Numbered from the stretch's first letter, positions 1 to 7,891 are shown. The stretch: 64,000 bases of DNA from Streptomyces sp. NBC_01264 (GCF_026340675.1 NZ_JAPEOX010000001.1:2666001-2730000), one strand, 5' to 3'. Translations and numbers: made by a program. The notes: generated by a model from the sequence alone, not told the origin.

Positions 1-363
1 TACCAGGCCTCGTACGGGGCAGGCGGTGGAAATGTCGGGTCGAGCTGGCGGGCCTCGCGCAAGCGGCCGCCGTGCCCGTACCCGAATCCGGGGCGGTGGG
101 CGGACGGCACCCCGCTCAAGCAGGGCATGCGGATCGCGTTCTCCGGTGACACCTCGGTGGACCGGGAGCTGCTGGAGGACCGCGCCGTGGAGGCGGGCCT
201 GCACGTCGCGACGAGCCTGTCCCGGCTCACGAGCCTGCTCGTGACGAACGACCCGGACTCCTCGACCTCCAAGACGGTGAAGGCGAAGTCCTTCGGGACC
301 CCCGTCGTCGACGAGGCGGCCTTCACCCAACTGCTGCGGGACGTGGCTCCGGCGCGGGACTGA
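1..363 (+). CDS. BRCT-domain protein, C-terminal part (exonuclease/Pol III epsilon-like family)
   Basis: The reading frame is open from the first base of the window and ends in TGA at 361-363, so only the last 120 residues are present. From about residue 43 (MRIAFSGDTSVDREL) the sequence has the shape of a BRCT domain: an opening beta strand with a G(D)T turn, a helix of charged residues, then the hydrophobic strand SLLVTND and a C-terminal helix after GTPVVDEAAF. In Streptomyces such a domain commonly ends an exonuclease (DNA polymerase III epsilon-like) protein. The exonuclease part would lie upstream and is not visible, so the enzyme assignment is an inference. Confidence 0.75.
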   Translation, partial: YQASYGAGGGNVGSSWRASRKRPPCPYPNPGRWADGTPLKQGMRIAFSGDTSVDRELLEDRAVEAGLHVATSLSRLTSLLVTNDPDSSTSKTVKAKSFGTPVVDEAAFTQLLRDVAPARD

Positions 364-490
364 GCACGGGAGGGGCCGGGCCGCCGTCCGGGTGCCCGTC
401 GGGCCGGCCGTTGGGCCGCCCGGGTGCACGCTCGGCGACTCACCCCGGTGGATCTTGTTCCGGCGGTCCGGCCTGCGCAGCATGCGGCGC

Positions 491-724
491 ATGGCACGTT
501 GCGAAGTCTGCGGGAACGATTACGGCATGTCCTTCGAAGTCCACGCACAGGGAGCTGTGCACGTCTTCGACTGCTTCTCCTGCGCCATTCACCGCATGGC
601 GCCCATCTGCGAGCACTGCCGGGTCCAGATCATCGGGCAGGGCGTCGAGGTCGAGGGACAGTGGTTCTGCGGAGGGCACTGCGCCCGCGCGGAGGGGAAG
701 GTGGGCATCACCGACCGCGTCTGA
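491..724 (+). CDS. small zinc-ribbon / metallothionein-like protein
   Basis: A 77-residue cysteine-rich protein. Cysteines fall in pairs: C4-x2-C7, C28-x2-C31, C40-x2-C43 and C60-x3-C64, with histidines nearby, as expected for two treble-clef or zinc-ribbon sites. It resembles small Streptomyces proteins often annotated as prokaryotic metallothionein-like. The role is unknown; metal binding is inferred from the Cys pattern. The ATG at 491 is preferred because it starts directly before the conserved MARCEVC; an in-frame ATG at 482 is possible. No strong Shine-Dalgarno sequence is visible for either. Confidence 0.75.
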   Translation: MARCEVCGNDYGMSFEVHAQGAVHVFDCFSCAIHRMAPICEHCRVQIIGQGVEVEGQWFCGGHCARAEGKVGITDRV

Positions 725-847
725 CTCCCGTCCCGTCCTCCCCGGCGCGCTTCCCCTCGCCCTCCCCCCGTCACCTCCCTCTTCATCTCCGCCACGACCC
801 CGGACGGCCACCCGGCCGCCGGGGTCCTCGCCGCTGGGGGTACCGTC

Positions 848-1651
848 GTGGGCGTGTACCGCTTTGTGCTGACCCGGCAGTGGGTGTGCCTCACCCTCAT
901 CGGCCTCGTCCTGATCCCCGCGATGATCAAGCTGGGGTTCTGGCAGTTCCACCGCCATGAGCACCGGGTCGCGCAGAACGAGCTGATCGACGCGAACCTG
1001 CGGGCGAAGCCGGTCCCCGTGACCGAGGTCACCTCCCCCGGCCACGTGGTCCCGCGCGCCGACTACTGGCGTGCCGTGACCGCCACCGGTACGTACGACT
1101 CCGCGCACGAGGTCGTCGTGCGCATGCGCACCTCCAACGACGACAAGGTCGGCTTCCAGGTCCTGACCCCGCTCGTACTGGCCGACGGCCGGGCGGTCCT
1201 CGTCAACCGCGGCTGGATCGCGGGCGGCGACGACCCGCGCGCCTACCCGCCGGTGCCGGCCGCGCCCACCGGCGAGGTCACGGTCACCGGGCGGCTGAAG
1301 GCCGACGAGACCAGCGGCGGCAGCGGCATCAAGGACCGCAAGGGCCTGCCGGACCGTCAGGTGATGCTGATCAACAGCAAGCAGCAGGCGCAGTACCTGG
1401 GCAAGCCCGTCCTCGGCGGCTACCTGGAACTCACCGCCCCGGTCCCGGCCGACGGCCGTCCCGAGGCCGTCGCCGAGCCCGACCACGACTCGATCGGGCC
1501 GCACATGGCGTACGCGATCCAGTGGTGGCTCTTCACCTTCGCGGTGCCGGTGGGCTGGATCGTGCTCGTACGGCGCGAGAAGCGCGACCGCGACGCGGCG
1601 GCCGCGGCCGGGACCGGCGCTTCCGAGCGGGAGCCGGTGGCGACCGCGTAG
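848..1651 (+). CDS. SURF1 family cytochrome oxidase assembly protein
   Basis: 267 residues. Architecture fits SURF1/Shy1: an N-terminal membrane helix (about 12-32, LTLIGLVLIPAMIKLGFWQ) ending in the family-typical GFWQ..R segment, a periplasmic-side domain with the conserved NRGWI (from about residue 118) and ending HMAYAIQWW, then a second membrane helix and a basic tail. The family helps assemble aa3-type cytochrome c oxidase, probably through heme a delivery. The GTG start has a G-rich stretch at 836-840. The last codons lie 10 nt before the next gene. No partner oxidase gene is in the window. Confidence 0.88.
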   Translation: MGVYRFVLTRQWVCLTLIGLVLIPAMIKLGFWQFHRHEHRVAQNELIDANLRAKPVPVTEVTSPGHVVPRADYWRAVTATGTYDSAHEVVVRMRTSNDDKVGFQVLTPLVLADGRAVLVNRGWIAGGDDPRAYPPVPAAPTGEVTVTGRLKADETSGGSGIKDRKGLPDRQVMLINSKQQAQYLGKPVLGGYLELTAPVPADGRPEAVAEPDHDSIGPHMAYAIQWWLFTFAVPVGWIVLVRREKRDRDAAAAAGTGASEREPVATA

Positions 1652-1661
1652 CGTGTCGGGC

Positions 1662-2417
1662 ATGGATCTTGGACTGAAGGACCGTGTCTACATCGTCACC
1701 GGCGCCACCAGGGGCCTCGGCTTCGCCTCCGCCCGCGAACTGACCGCCGACGGCGCCAAGGTGATGCTGACCGGCCGGGACGCGGCGCGCGCCGAGGCCG
1801 CGGCCAAGGCGCTGGGCCCGAACGCGGTCGGCGTGGCCGCCGACAACTCCGACCCCGGTGCCGCCTCCCGGCTCGTCGCCGCCGCCCGGGAACACTTCGG
1901 CCGCCTCGACGGCATCCTCATCAGCGTCGGCGGCCCGGCACCCGGTTCGGCGGCCGACAACACCGACGCGCAGTGGTCGGCGGCCTTCGAGTCGGTCTTC
2001 CTGGGCGCGGTCCGCCTCGCACGGGCGGCGGCCGCCGAGCTCTCCGACGGCGGGGTCATCGGCTTCGTCCTGTCGGGCTCCGTGCACGAGCCGATCCCCG
2101 GACTCACCATCTCCAACGGGCTGCGCCCCGGCCTGGCCGGCTTCGCGAAGTCCCTCTCCGTGGAACTGGGCCCGCGCGGCATCCGGGTGGTCGGCCTGCT
2201 GCCCGCCCACATCGACACCGACCGGGTCCGCGAGCTCGACGCCCTGTCCGGGGACGCGGACCTCGCCCGCACCCGCAACGAGGCGGGCATCCCGCTGCGG
2301 CGGTACGGCACCCCGGAGGAGTTCGGCCGCTCGGCGGCGTTCCTGCTGTCCCCGGCGGCTTCCTATCTGACCGGCATCATGCTCCCGGTGGACGGCGGCT
2401 CCCGGCACGGCTTCTGA
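1662..2417 (+). CDS. SDR family oxidoreductase with altered catalytic tetrad
   Basis: 251 residues, the usual length for a classical short-chain dehydrogenase/reductase. The NAD(P)-binding motif TGATRGLG is at residues 13-20, and the SG/S segment of the active site is present as VLSGSV. At the place where YxxxK is expected the sequence reads SNGLRPGL, so both the catalytic Tyr and Lys are replaced (Ser/Asn and Arg). A C-terminal GGS(RHGF) end is typical of FabG-like members. It may be a non-standard or inactive reductase; substrate unknown. ATG 1662 chosen; GTG 1653 is in frame but overlaps little with any ribosome site. Confidence 0.85.
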   Translation: MDLGLKDRVYIVTGATRGLGFASARELTADGAKVMLTGRDAARAEAAAKALGPNAVGVAADNSDPGAASRLVAAAREHFGRLDGILISVGGPAPGSAADNTDAQWSAAFESVFLGAVRLARAAAAELSDGGVIGFVLSGSVHEPIPGLTISNGLRPGLAGFAKSLSVELGPRGIRVVGLLPAHIDTDRVRELDALSGDADLARTRNEAGIPLRRYGTPEEFGRSAAFLLSPAASYLTGIMLPVDGGSRHGF

Positions 2418-2479
2418 GCCGCCCGCCACCGCCGGCTGAACCGCCGTCATCCTCCGCCGCCGTCAGCCCCGGCTCCGCC

Positions 2480-3028
2480 TCACGTCACCCGCCGCGCCCG
2501 GCGCGGGGTGACGTGCAGGCGGGCCTCCGCCGGGAGGGCCGGGAGCGCCGCCGAGCCGCGGGCCCGGCCCAGCACCGGGCCGGCCAGGGCCGCCAGCACG
2601 TCGGCCGGCACCGCGTGCGGCTCCAGTTCCAGGGCGACCCGCAGGGCCGGGGCCCCGCGCCGTCCGCGCAGGGTGACCCGGCACCGTGCCACGCCCTCCA
2701 CTGCCTCCTGGACATCGGCCTCGACGGCCTCCTCCAGCGCCCGTCCGCGCAGCACGGCGAACGCCCCGTCGCCGGTGTCCACGAGCACCGCCGCGAGCCT
2801 GGCCCGCCGCAGTTGGGACAGTAGCCACCACAGCGCCAGCAGGACGCAGACCCCGAGTGCGGCGAGCACCACCCACCAGGGCGCCGGCCAGCCCGGGCCG
2901 TGCGGCGCCAGCAGCGGTTCGTGGCGGCCCTCGAACGGCCCGGTCGCGGCCAGCACCGACGCTCCCGCCGCCAGCAGGACCAGTCCGAGCAGCCCGAGCA
3001 GGACCCGGTTCACCGTCCCGAGGGTCAC
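2480..3028 (-). CDS. AmaP-like alkaline shock membrane-anchor protein
   Basis: 182 residues with two membrane helices near the N-terminus (about 8-28 and 49-71) followed by a cytoplasmic domain resembling an Asp23-like fold. This is the organisation of AmaP, the membrane anchor of Asp23 in Firmicutes; the Streptomyces proteins are distant and of unproven function. It is the last gene of a five-gene minus-strand set. Its GTG start (3028) overlaps the previous stop as GTGA, implying translational coupling. The short gap to the convergent SDR gene (62 nt) contains no clear terminator. Confidence 0.75.
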   Translation of the reverse strand: MTLGTVNRVLLGLLGLVLLAAGASVLAATGPFEGRHEPLLAPHGPGWPAPWWVVLAALGVCVLLALWWLLSQLRRARLAAVLVDTGDGAFAVLRGRALEEAVEADVQEAVEGVARCRVTLRGRRGAPALRVALELEPHAVPADVLAALAGPVLGRARGSAALPALPAEARLHVTPRRARRVT

Positions 3029-3555
3029 CGGCGGTTCACCCGTACCCTCGGCCGCAGCTCGCGGGCCAGGCCCAGCTCGGCGACGCCGACGGACAGCACC
3101 GCGTCCAGATCGGCCCGTACGTCGTCCAGTTCGCGGAAGTGGGACACGGCCCGGACACCGATGCGGGACCGGCCCACACTGACCCGCGCCGACCGCACCC
3201 CGGACACCTCCATGACCCGGTCCCTCAGCACCTGTGCGGCGGCCTTGCGTTCCAGTCCGCCCCGGACCTCCGGGTGCCCGGAGGCCATGGGGAGGATCCC
3301 GCGCAGGCCCGGGGTGAGGGCGTACAGCAGCAGCGCGGCCCCGGCGAGGGCCAGGGCCGCGCCGCCGATCAGCACGCCGGGGTCGGCCGGGGTGTGCCGC
3401 TCCAGGGCGCTCGAGAGCTCGTCGCGCCAGCGCATGCCCGGGCGGTGGGCCCGTACCGCCGCCAGCTCGTACAGGAACAGCCCCGCCACCCCGAGGACGG
3501 CGCACGCCCCCACCGCGGCCGGGAGCCGCCGGGGCGACCGGAAGCGGGCGCTCAC
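3025..3555 (-). CDS. DUF6286-type membrane protein of the Asp23 operon
   Basis: 176 residues. The N-terminus is basic (VSARFRSPRRLP), followed by a membrane helix (about 13-31) and a second one (about 63-85), then a soluble domain. It matches the DUF6286 proteins that accompany Asp23 genes in actinomycetes. I chose the GTG at 3555 because it forms a GTGA overlap with the stop of the upstream gene, the same junction type as at its own 3' end; the longer frame to 3693 would run through the upstream gene. Function unknown, presumably envelope stress. Confidence 0.75.
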   Translation of the reverse strand: MSARFRSPRRLPAAVGACAVLGVAGLFLYELAAVRAHRPGMRWRDELSSALERHTPADPGVLIGGAALALAGAALLLYALTPGLRGILPMASGHPEVRGGLERKAAAQVLRDRVMEVSGVRSARVSVGRSRIGVRAVSHFRELDDVRADLDAVLSVGVAELGLARELRPRVRVNRR

Positions 3556-3920
3556 CGGACCCGCCGGTCCCGCCCGGCGGCGGGCCGTCCGCGCGCGGGG
3601 CGCAGGTGCTCGATGTCGACGTCCACCTCGGGTACGGCCATCTGCGCGCACTCCTCGACGCGCAGGGCGACCTGGCGGCGTACGGCCGCGCACTGGGCGG
3701 CGAGGTCGGAGGGGTAGGCCAGCTCCAGGACCACCCGGACGCGGGCGATGTCGTGGTGCACGGTGACGGTGGCGTGCGGTGGGTCGGCGTCCGGGGCGGG
3801 TCGGGTCAGCGCCTCCCGGGCCGCCTGGGCGGCGATCTTCGCGACGACCCGGTCGGCGATCCGGGTGGCTCCCCGCTCGGCGGCGGGCACCCGGGGCGGG
3901 GTGGGCCGGGGGGTGCTCAT
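3552..3920 (-). CDS. short Asp23/Gls24-like protein
   Basis: 122 residues. The core (ATRIADRVVAKIAAQAAREAL, then VTVHHDIARVRVVLELAYPSDL, then VAVRVEECAQMAVPEVDVDIEHL-like ending) has the helix-strand-strand-helix-strand order of Asp23/Gls24 domains, shorter than the paralogue at 4140-4574. Known Asp23 proteins sit under the membrane through AmaP; here the role is inferred from the family and the operon. ATG 3920 overlaps the preceding stop as ATGA. The last residues are an Arg-rich tail. Confidence 0.72.
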   Translation of the reverse strand: MSTPRPTPPRVPAAERGATRIADRVVAKIAAQAAREALTRPAPDADPPHATVTVHHDIARVRVVLELAYPSDLAAQCAAVRRQVALRVEECAQMAVPEVDVDIEHLRPARGRPAAGRDRRVR

Positions 3921-4129
3921 CGGTCCCGGTCCCGGTCCCGGTCCCGGTCCCGGTCGCGGTCCCTGGGACGGAAGAAGTCCCCCGGCTCCAGGTCCCCGTC
4001 GAGGAACCGGCCCACGACGAAGCCGATGGCGCCGAGCGCGGACACCAGCAGGAAGGCCCCGAACCCGCCGAAGTACCCGGCGAACCCCAGTGCCATGCCG
4101 GCCACGAGGCCGACGACCGACATGCTCAT
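3917..4129 (-). CDS. small membrane protein with Arg-Asp dipeptide-repeat tail
   Basis: 70 residues. Residues 3-43 are very hydrophobic and glycine-rich and form one or two membrane helices; the end is a run of RD dipeptides from about residue 54 to the last residue. Small proteins at this place in the operon are often assigned to DUF2273-like families, but I cannot confirm that by eye. The RD tail is encoded by the hexamer array described separately. ATG 4129 is followed ten bases upstream by the stop of the asp23-like gene; its own stop overlaps the next ATG. Confidence 0.65.
   Translation of the reverse strand: MSMSVVGLVAGMALGFAGYFGGFGAFLLVSALGAIGFVVGRFLDGDLEPGDFFRPRDRDRDRDRDRDRDR
3921..3962. 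repeat. seven-copy hexamer tandem repeat cggtcc
   Basis: Six exact copies of CGGTCC and one variant (CGGTCG at 3951-3956) lie head to tail. On the coding (minus) strand they encode the alternating Arg-Asp tail of the 70-residue membrane protein. Because the unit is six bases, copy-number change would lengthen or shorten the tail without shifting the frame. Confidence 0.9.
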
Positions 4130-4139
4130 GCGGGCTCCT

Positions 4140-4574
4140 CTACTGCAGTCGGGACTCCGGCTCCTCGTCGTCCTCGTCCGGCAGCTTCACGTCGCTGACC
4201 GCGATGTTGACCTCGACGACCTCGAGGCCGGTCATCCGCTCGACCGCCGAGACGACGTTCTCACGGACGGCCCGGGCCACGTCCCGGATCGACACGCCGT
4301 AATCCACGACGATCTCCAGGTCGAGAGCGGTCTGCACCTCGCCGACCTCCGCCTTCACGCCCCGGCTGACGGAGGACTTGGCCCCGCCGGGGACGCGGTC
4401 GCGGACGGCGCCGAAGGTACGGGAGAGGCCGCTGCCGCTGCCCATGGCGTGGACGCCGTCCACCTCGCGGGCGGCCAGGCCGGCGATCTTCTCGACGACG
4501 CCGTCGGCGATGCTCGTGCGGCCGCGGTCGGCGGGGGGCTTGGCGGTGCCGCCTGTGGCGGCGGATTCGGTCAT
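4140..4574 (-). CDS. Asp23/Gls24 family envelope stress protein
   Basis: 144 residues, close to the family norm. After a disordered N-terminus the domain begins RGRTSIADGVVEKIAGLAAREVDGVHAMG, followed by VSRGVKAEVGEVQTALDLEIVVDYG and ENVVSAVERMTGLEVVEVNIAV with an acidic C-terminus; these are the hallmark segments of Asp23. First gene of the minus-strand operon 4574 to 2480. The ATG is preceded by GAAGGGA with suitable spacing. In other Gram-positives Asp23 is alkaline- or sigma-B-induced; no promoter is evident here by eye in the 190-bp upstream stretch. Confidence 0.88.
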   Translation of the reverse strand: MTESAATGGTAKPPADRGRTSIADGVVEKIAGLAAREVDGVHAMGSGSGLSRTFGAVRDRVPGGAKSSVSRGVKAEVGEVQTALDLEIVVDYGVSIRDVARAVRENVVSAVERMTGLEVVEVNIAVSDVKLPDEDDEEPESRLQ

Positions 4575-4683
4575 CTCGTATCCCTTCGCGCGCGTACGGG
4601 CTCCCGACCCACGGTAAGTCGGCGCCCCGGGCGGCGCCCGTCCCGACGCGGCCGGGGGCTCCGCTGCGCGGGGCGAAGTCCCC

Positions 4684-4753
4684 TACCCGCCCTTCCACCG
4701 TTCCCCGGGGCTGCGCCCCGGACCCCCTGGGGGTCCGGGGGCTGGCCCCCGTG
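4684..4753. repeat. GC-rich inverted repeats, terminator-like, related to Streptomyces intergenic repeat
   Basis: Between the enoyl-CoA hydratase stop and the asp23 operon start lie nested palindromes (CCGGGGCTGCGCCCCGG followed by ACCCCCTGGGGGT and GGGGGCTGGCCCCC). The flank CCCGCCCTTCCACCGTTCCCC is shared, allowing for changes, with the element at 17041-17220. It may act as the terminator of the minus-strand enoyl-CoA hydratase... more exactly it lies beyond the asp23 promoter side, so a termination role for either gene is uncertain. Confidence 0.55.
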
Positions 4754-4767
4754 CCGCGGCGGCGCGG

Positions 4768-5547
4768 TTAGTCGGACAGGCCGGCCAGGTCCCGCAGGCG
4801 GCGGCCCTGGGCGGCACGCTCAGCAGCGCGCTGGTCCTCGTAAGGGCGCGACACCGCACCGCGAAGCAGCGCCTTCGTCTCGATCACCGCGTCCCGCGGC
4901 GGAGCCAGCAGCGCGGTGGTGAGGTCCTGGACGGCCGCGTCGAGCTCACCCGCGGGGACGACCAGGTTCGCGAGGCCGATCCGTTCGGCCTCCTCGGCGT
5001 GGACGAAGCGTCCCGTCGCGCAGATTTCGAGCGCGCGGGCATAGCCGACCGTCGAGGTCAGCGGCTGCGTGCCGCCGAGGTCGGGCACCAGGCCCAACCC
5101 GGTCTCGCGCATGGCGAACTGCACGTCGTCCGCGACGACGCGCAGATCGCACGCGAGGGCAAGCTGGAAACCGGCACCGATCGCGTGCCCCTGTACAGCG
5201 GCCACGGAGATGATGTCGTTGCGCCGCCACCAGGTGAACGCCTCCTGGTACTCGGCGATGGTGGAGTCGAGCAGTTCCTCCGAACCGCGCGCCAGGTCGA
5301 GAAAGGACGGCTCGCCCTCGAAGCCTTCGGGGGTGAACGCCTGCCGGTCGAGCCCTGCGGAGAAGGACTGCCCTTCGCCGCGCAGCACGACGACCCGGAC
5401 GGTGCCCGGCAACGACCTTCCAGCCTCCGTCAACGCCCGCCAGAGCGCGGGGGATTGAGCGTTTCGTTTGGCAGGATTGGTCAGTGTCACCGTGGCGACC
5501 GTGTCGTCGACGGTGAGCCGTACGCCGTCCTTGTCGAGCAGAGCCAT
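4768..5547 (-). CDS. enoyl-CoA hydratase/isomerase (crotonase superfamily)
   Basis: 259 residues, standard crotonase length. The oxyanion-hole regions are visible: SFSAGLDRQAF (first) and AVQGHAIGAGFQLALACDLRV (second), followed by FAMRETGLGLVPDLGGTQPLT. The position equivalent to one catalytic Glu of classical hydratases is present in MRETGLG. It likely acts on a 2-enoyl-CoA, but superfamily members also do isomerase or hydrolase chemistry. ATG 5547 is chosen because CGGAGG lies eight bases upstream and the protein starts MALLDKDGVRLTV; the frame extends further but without support. Monocistronic by appearance. Confidence 0.87.
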   Translation of the reverse strand: MALLDKDGVRLTVDDTVATVTLTNPAKRNAQSPALWRALTEAGRSLPGTVRVVVLRGEGQSFSAGLDRQAFTPEGFEGEPSFLDLARGSEELLDSTIAEYQEAFTWWRRNDIISVAAVQGHAIGAGFQLALACDLRVVADDVQFAMRETGLGLVPDLGGTQPLTSTVGYARALEICATGRFVHAEEAERIGLANLVVPAGELDAAVQDLTTALLAPPRDAVIETKALLRGAVSRPYEDQRAAERAAQGRRLRDLAGLSD

Positions 5548-5717
5548 CTGTATGCCTCCGGTGGTTGCGCCGTCGTTCGGCCGCGATCTCGGCCTAAGTG
5601 ACTGCACAGTAACCACCCAGCCGGCCATGGAGCCGACCGGGGGTCACCGAAGGACGGTGGAACTGGAACCGTGAAGCTGATTACGGAAAACCGTTGGAAC
5701 CAAGGGGAACCAAATGG

Positions 5718-5939
5718 TCAGGCCGTAGCCGCCTTCTTGCCGCGCGTCGCGCCACCGCGACCACGCAGCGTGACTCCGGACTCGCTGAGCATCCGATGGA
5801 CGAATCCGTAGGACCGGCCAGTCGATTCGGCCAGCGCCCGGATACTCGCACCGGAGTCGTACTGCTTCTTCAGGTCTGCCGCGAGCTTGTCGCGCGCGGC
5901 GCCGGTTACCCGGCTGCCCTTCTTCAGAGTTTCGGCCAC
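5718..5939 (-). CDS. gbn: Gbn-like GATC-binding small nucleoid-associated protein
   Basis: 73 residues: basic N-terminus, a single helix-turn-helix (SIRALAESTGRSYGFVHRML, about residues 36-55) and a basic tail GRGGATRGKKA. Size, sequence and neighbours (enoyl-CoA hydratase on one side, ABC-F ATPase on the other) match S. coelicolor SCO1839, described as Gbn, a nucleoid-associated protein that binds GATC-containing sites and influences sporulation and antibiotic timing; this is from memory. The GTG at 5939 has a perfect GAGGAGG five bases upstream and gives the published length. An ATG at 5978 also has a GGAGG and would add 13 residues. Confidence 0.85.
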   Translation of the reverse strand: MAETLKKGSRVTGAARDKLAADLKKQYDSGASIRALAESTGRSYGFVHRMLSESGVTLRGRGGATRGKKAATA

Positions 5940-6150
5940 CCGTGCCTCCTCATGGGAAGTGCGCTCTGGACTTCTCATGATCACCCCTCCCCGGCTTCCT
6001 GGCCACCCATTCAGCAAGGTCGGTACTACGGCATTTCTTGGACCGTGGACACACGAGCAGAACGGAATCCCCTCCTCCGCTGCATGACCTCCGTCACATT
6101 TCCGCCCGGCCGGTATGAATTACCAGGTCAGGGGCCGGAGCGCGAAAACG

Positions 6151-6195
6151 GAAGGCCCCGGCCGCACCTCCTGGGAGATGCGGCCGGGGCCTTCG
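6151..6195. terminator. bidirectional-looking rho-independent terminator hairpin
   Basis: A 16-bp perfect stem (GAAGGCCCCGGCCGCA with its complement) and a 13-nt loop lie in the 353-bp gap between the gbn start (5939) and the ABC-F stop (6293). It is placed to end the minus-strand ABC-F transcript before the gbn promoter region. Confidence 0.8.
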
Positions 6196-6292
6196 TCGCG
6201 CACGGATCGGTATGAGACCGTCTCACTCAGATGATGGATCACGCCTGAGCCGAATGATCCATAAGCAACTGGATCACCGAAGCGGAAGCACC

Positions 6293-7891
6293 TCAGGCGA
6301 GCGCCACGAGGTCCCGGTAGTCCGGGCCCCACAGGTCCTCGACGCCGTCCGGGAGCAGGATGATCCGCTCCGGCTCCAGTGCCTCGACGGCGCCCTCGTC
6401 GTGGGTGACGAGGATGACGGCGCCCTTGTACGTGCGCAGGGCGCCCAGGATCTCCTCGCGGCTGGCCGGGTCGAGGTTGTTGGTGGGCTCGTCGAGGAGC
6501 AGCACGTTGGCCGAGGAGACGACCAGCGTCGCCAGCGCGAGGCGGGTCTTCTCCCCACCGGACAGGACGCCCGCGGGCTTGTCCACGTCGTCGCCGGAGA
6601 AGAGGAACGAGCCCAGCGTCTTGCGTACGGAGACCAGGTCCAGGTCGGGCGCCGAGGAGCGCATGTTCTCCAGGACCGAGCGCTCCGGGTCCAGGGTCTC
6701 GTGCTCCTGGGCGTAGTAGCCGAGCTTGAGGCCGTGGCCGGGGACGACCGTGCCCGTGTCGGGCTTCTCGGTGCCCGACAGCAGGCGCAGCAGCGTGGTC
6801 TTGCCCGCGCCGTTGAGACCGAGGATGACCACGCGGGAGCCCTTGTCGATGGCCAGGTCGACGTCGGTGAAGATCTCCAGCGAGCCGTAGGACTTCGACA
6901 GGCCCTCGGCGGTCAGCGGGGTCTTGCCGCAGGGCGCAGGGTCCGGGAAGCGCAGCTTGGCGACCTTGTCGGAGACGCGGACGGCATCGAGGCCCGCCAG
7001 CAGGCGGTCGGCGCGCTTGGCCATGTTCTGGGCGGCGACCGTCTTGGTGGCCTTGGCGCGCATCTTGTCGGCCTGCGAGTTCAGCGCCGCGGCCTTCTTC
7101 TCGGCGTTCTGGCGCTCGCGCTTGCGGCGCTTCTCGTCGGCCTCGCGCTGCTGCTGGTAGAGCTTCCAACCCATGTTGTAGACGTCGATCTGGGAGCGGT
7201 TGGCGTCCAGGTAGAACACCTTGTTGACGACCGTCTCGACCAGGTCCACGTCGTGGGAGATGACGATGAAGCCGCCGCGGTAGGTCTTCAGGTAGTCGCG
7301 CAGCCACACGATCGAGTCGGCGTCGAGGTGGTTGGTCGGCTCGTCGAGGAGGAGGGTGTCGGCGTCCGAGAAGAGGATCCGGGCGAGCTCGACGCGGCGG
7401 CGCTGACCACCGGAGAGGGTGTGCAGCGGCTGGCCGAGCACCCGGTCGGGCAGGCCGAGCGCGGCGGAGATGGTCGCGGCCTCGGACTCGGCGGCGTACC
7501 CGCCCTTGGTGAGGAACTCGGTCTCCTGGCGCTCGTACTGGCGCATCGCCTTCTCGCGGGTGGCGCCGGAGCCCGACGAGATGCGCTCCTCGTTCATCCG
7601 CATCTTCTTGAGCAGTACGTCGAGTCCGCGCGCGGACAGGATCCGGTCGCTGGCCAGGACGTCGAGGTCGCCGGTGCGCGGGTCCTGCGGGAGATAGCCG
7701 ACCTCGCCCGAGCGGGCGATGCTGCCGCCGGCCGGGGTGCCCTCGCCGGCGAGGCACTTGGTGAGGGTGGTCTTACCGGCTCCGTTGCGGCCGACGAGGC
7801 CGATGCGGTCGCCCTTGGCGACGCGGAAGGAGGCGTTCTCGATGAGGATGCGGGCGCCGGCGCGCAGCTCGATGCCGGTGGCGGTGATCAC
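6293..7891 (-). CDS. ABC-F family ATPase (ribosome-associated / Ettan-type)
   Basis: 532 residues with two nucleotide-binding domains and no membrane helices, the ABC-F layout. Walker A motifs are GRNGAGKT (34-41) and GLNGAGKT in the second half; signatures are LSGGQRRRVELARIL and LSGGEKTRLALATLV; each is followed by a Walker B with DEPTNHLD or DEPTNNLD. The charged linker between the domains (EADEKRRKRERQNAEKKAA) is the P-site tRNA interaction motif region. ABC-F proteins act on the ribosome, in translation control or antibiotic protection; which one cannot be told here. GTG 7891 has GGAG about nine bases upstream. Confidence 0.9.
   Translation of the reverse strand: MITATGIELRAGARILIENASFRVAKGDRIGLVGRNGAGKTTLTKCLAGEGTPAGGSIARSGEVGYLPQDPRTGDLDVLASDRILSARGLDVLLKKMRMNEERISSGSGATREKAMRQYERQETEFLTKGGYAAESEAATISAALGLPDRVLGQPLHTLSGGQRRRVELARILFSDADTLLLDEPTNHLDADSIVWLRDYLKTYRGGFIVISHDVDLVETVVNKVFYLDANRSQIDVYNMGWKLYQQQREADEKRRKRERQNAEKKAAALNSQADKMRAKATKTVAAQNMAKRADRLLAGLDAVRVSDKVAKLRFPDPAPCGKTPLTAEGLSKSYGSLEIFTDVDLAIDKGSRVVILGLNGAGKTTLLRLLSGTEKPDTGTVVPGHGLKLGYYAQEHETLDPERSVLENMRSSAPDLDLVSVRKTLGSFLFSGDDVDKPAGVLSGGEKTRLALATLVVSSANVLLLDEPTNNLDPASREEILGALRTYKGAVILVTHDEGAVEALEPERIILLPDGVEDLWGPDYRDLVALA

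Noticed and set aside
440..1663. 407-residue minus-strand frame opposite SURF1
   Set aside because: Low-complexity Arg/Gly/Asp composition, antisense to a well-supported SURF1 gene; a GC-bias shadow.
3921..3962. Possible CRISPR-like array
   Set aside because: Simple hexamer tandem repeats without spacers, and coding.
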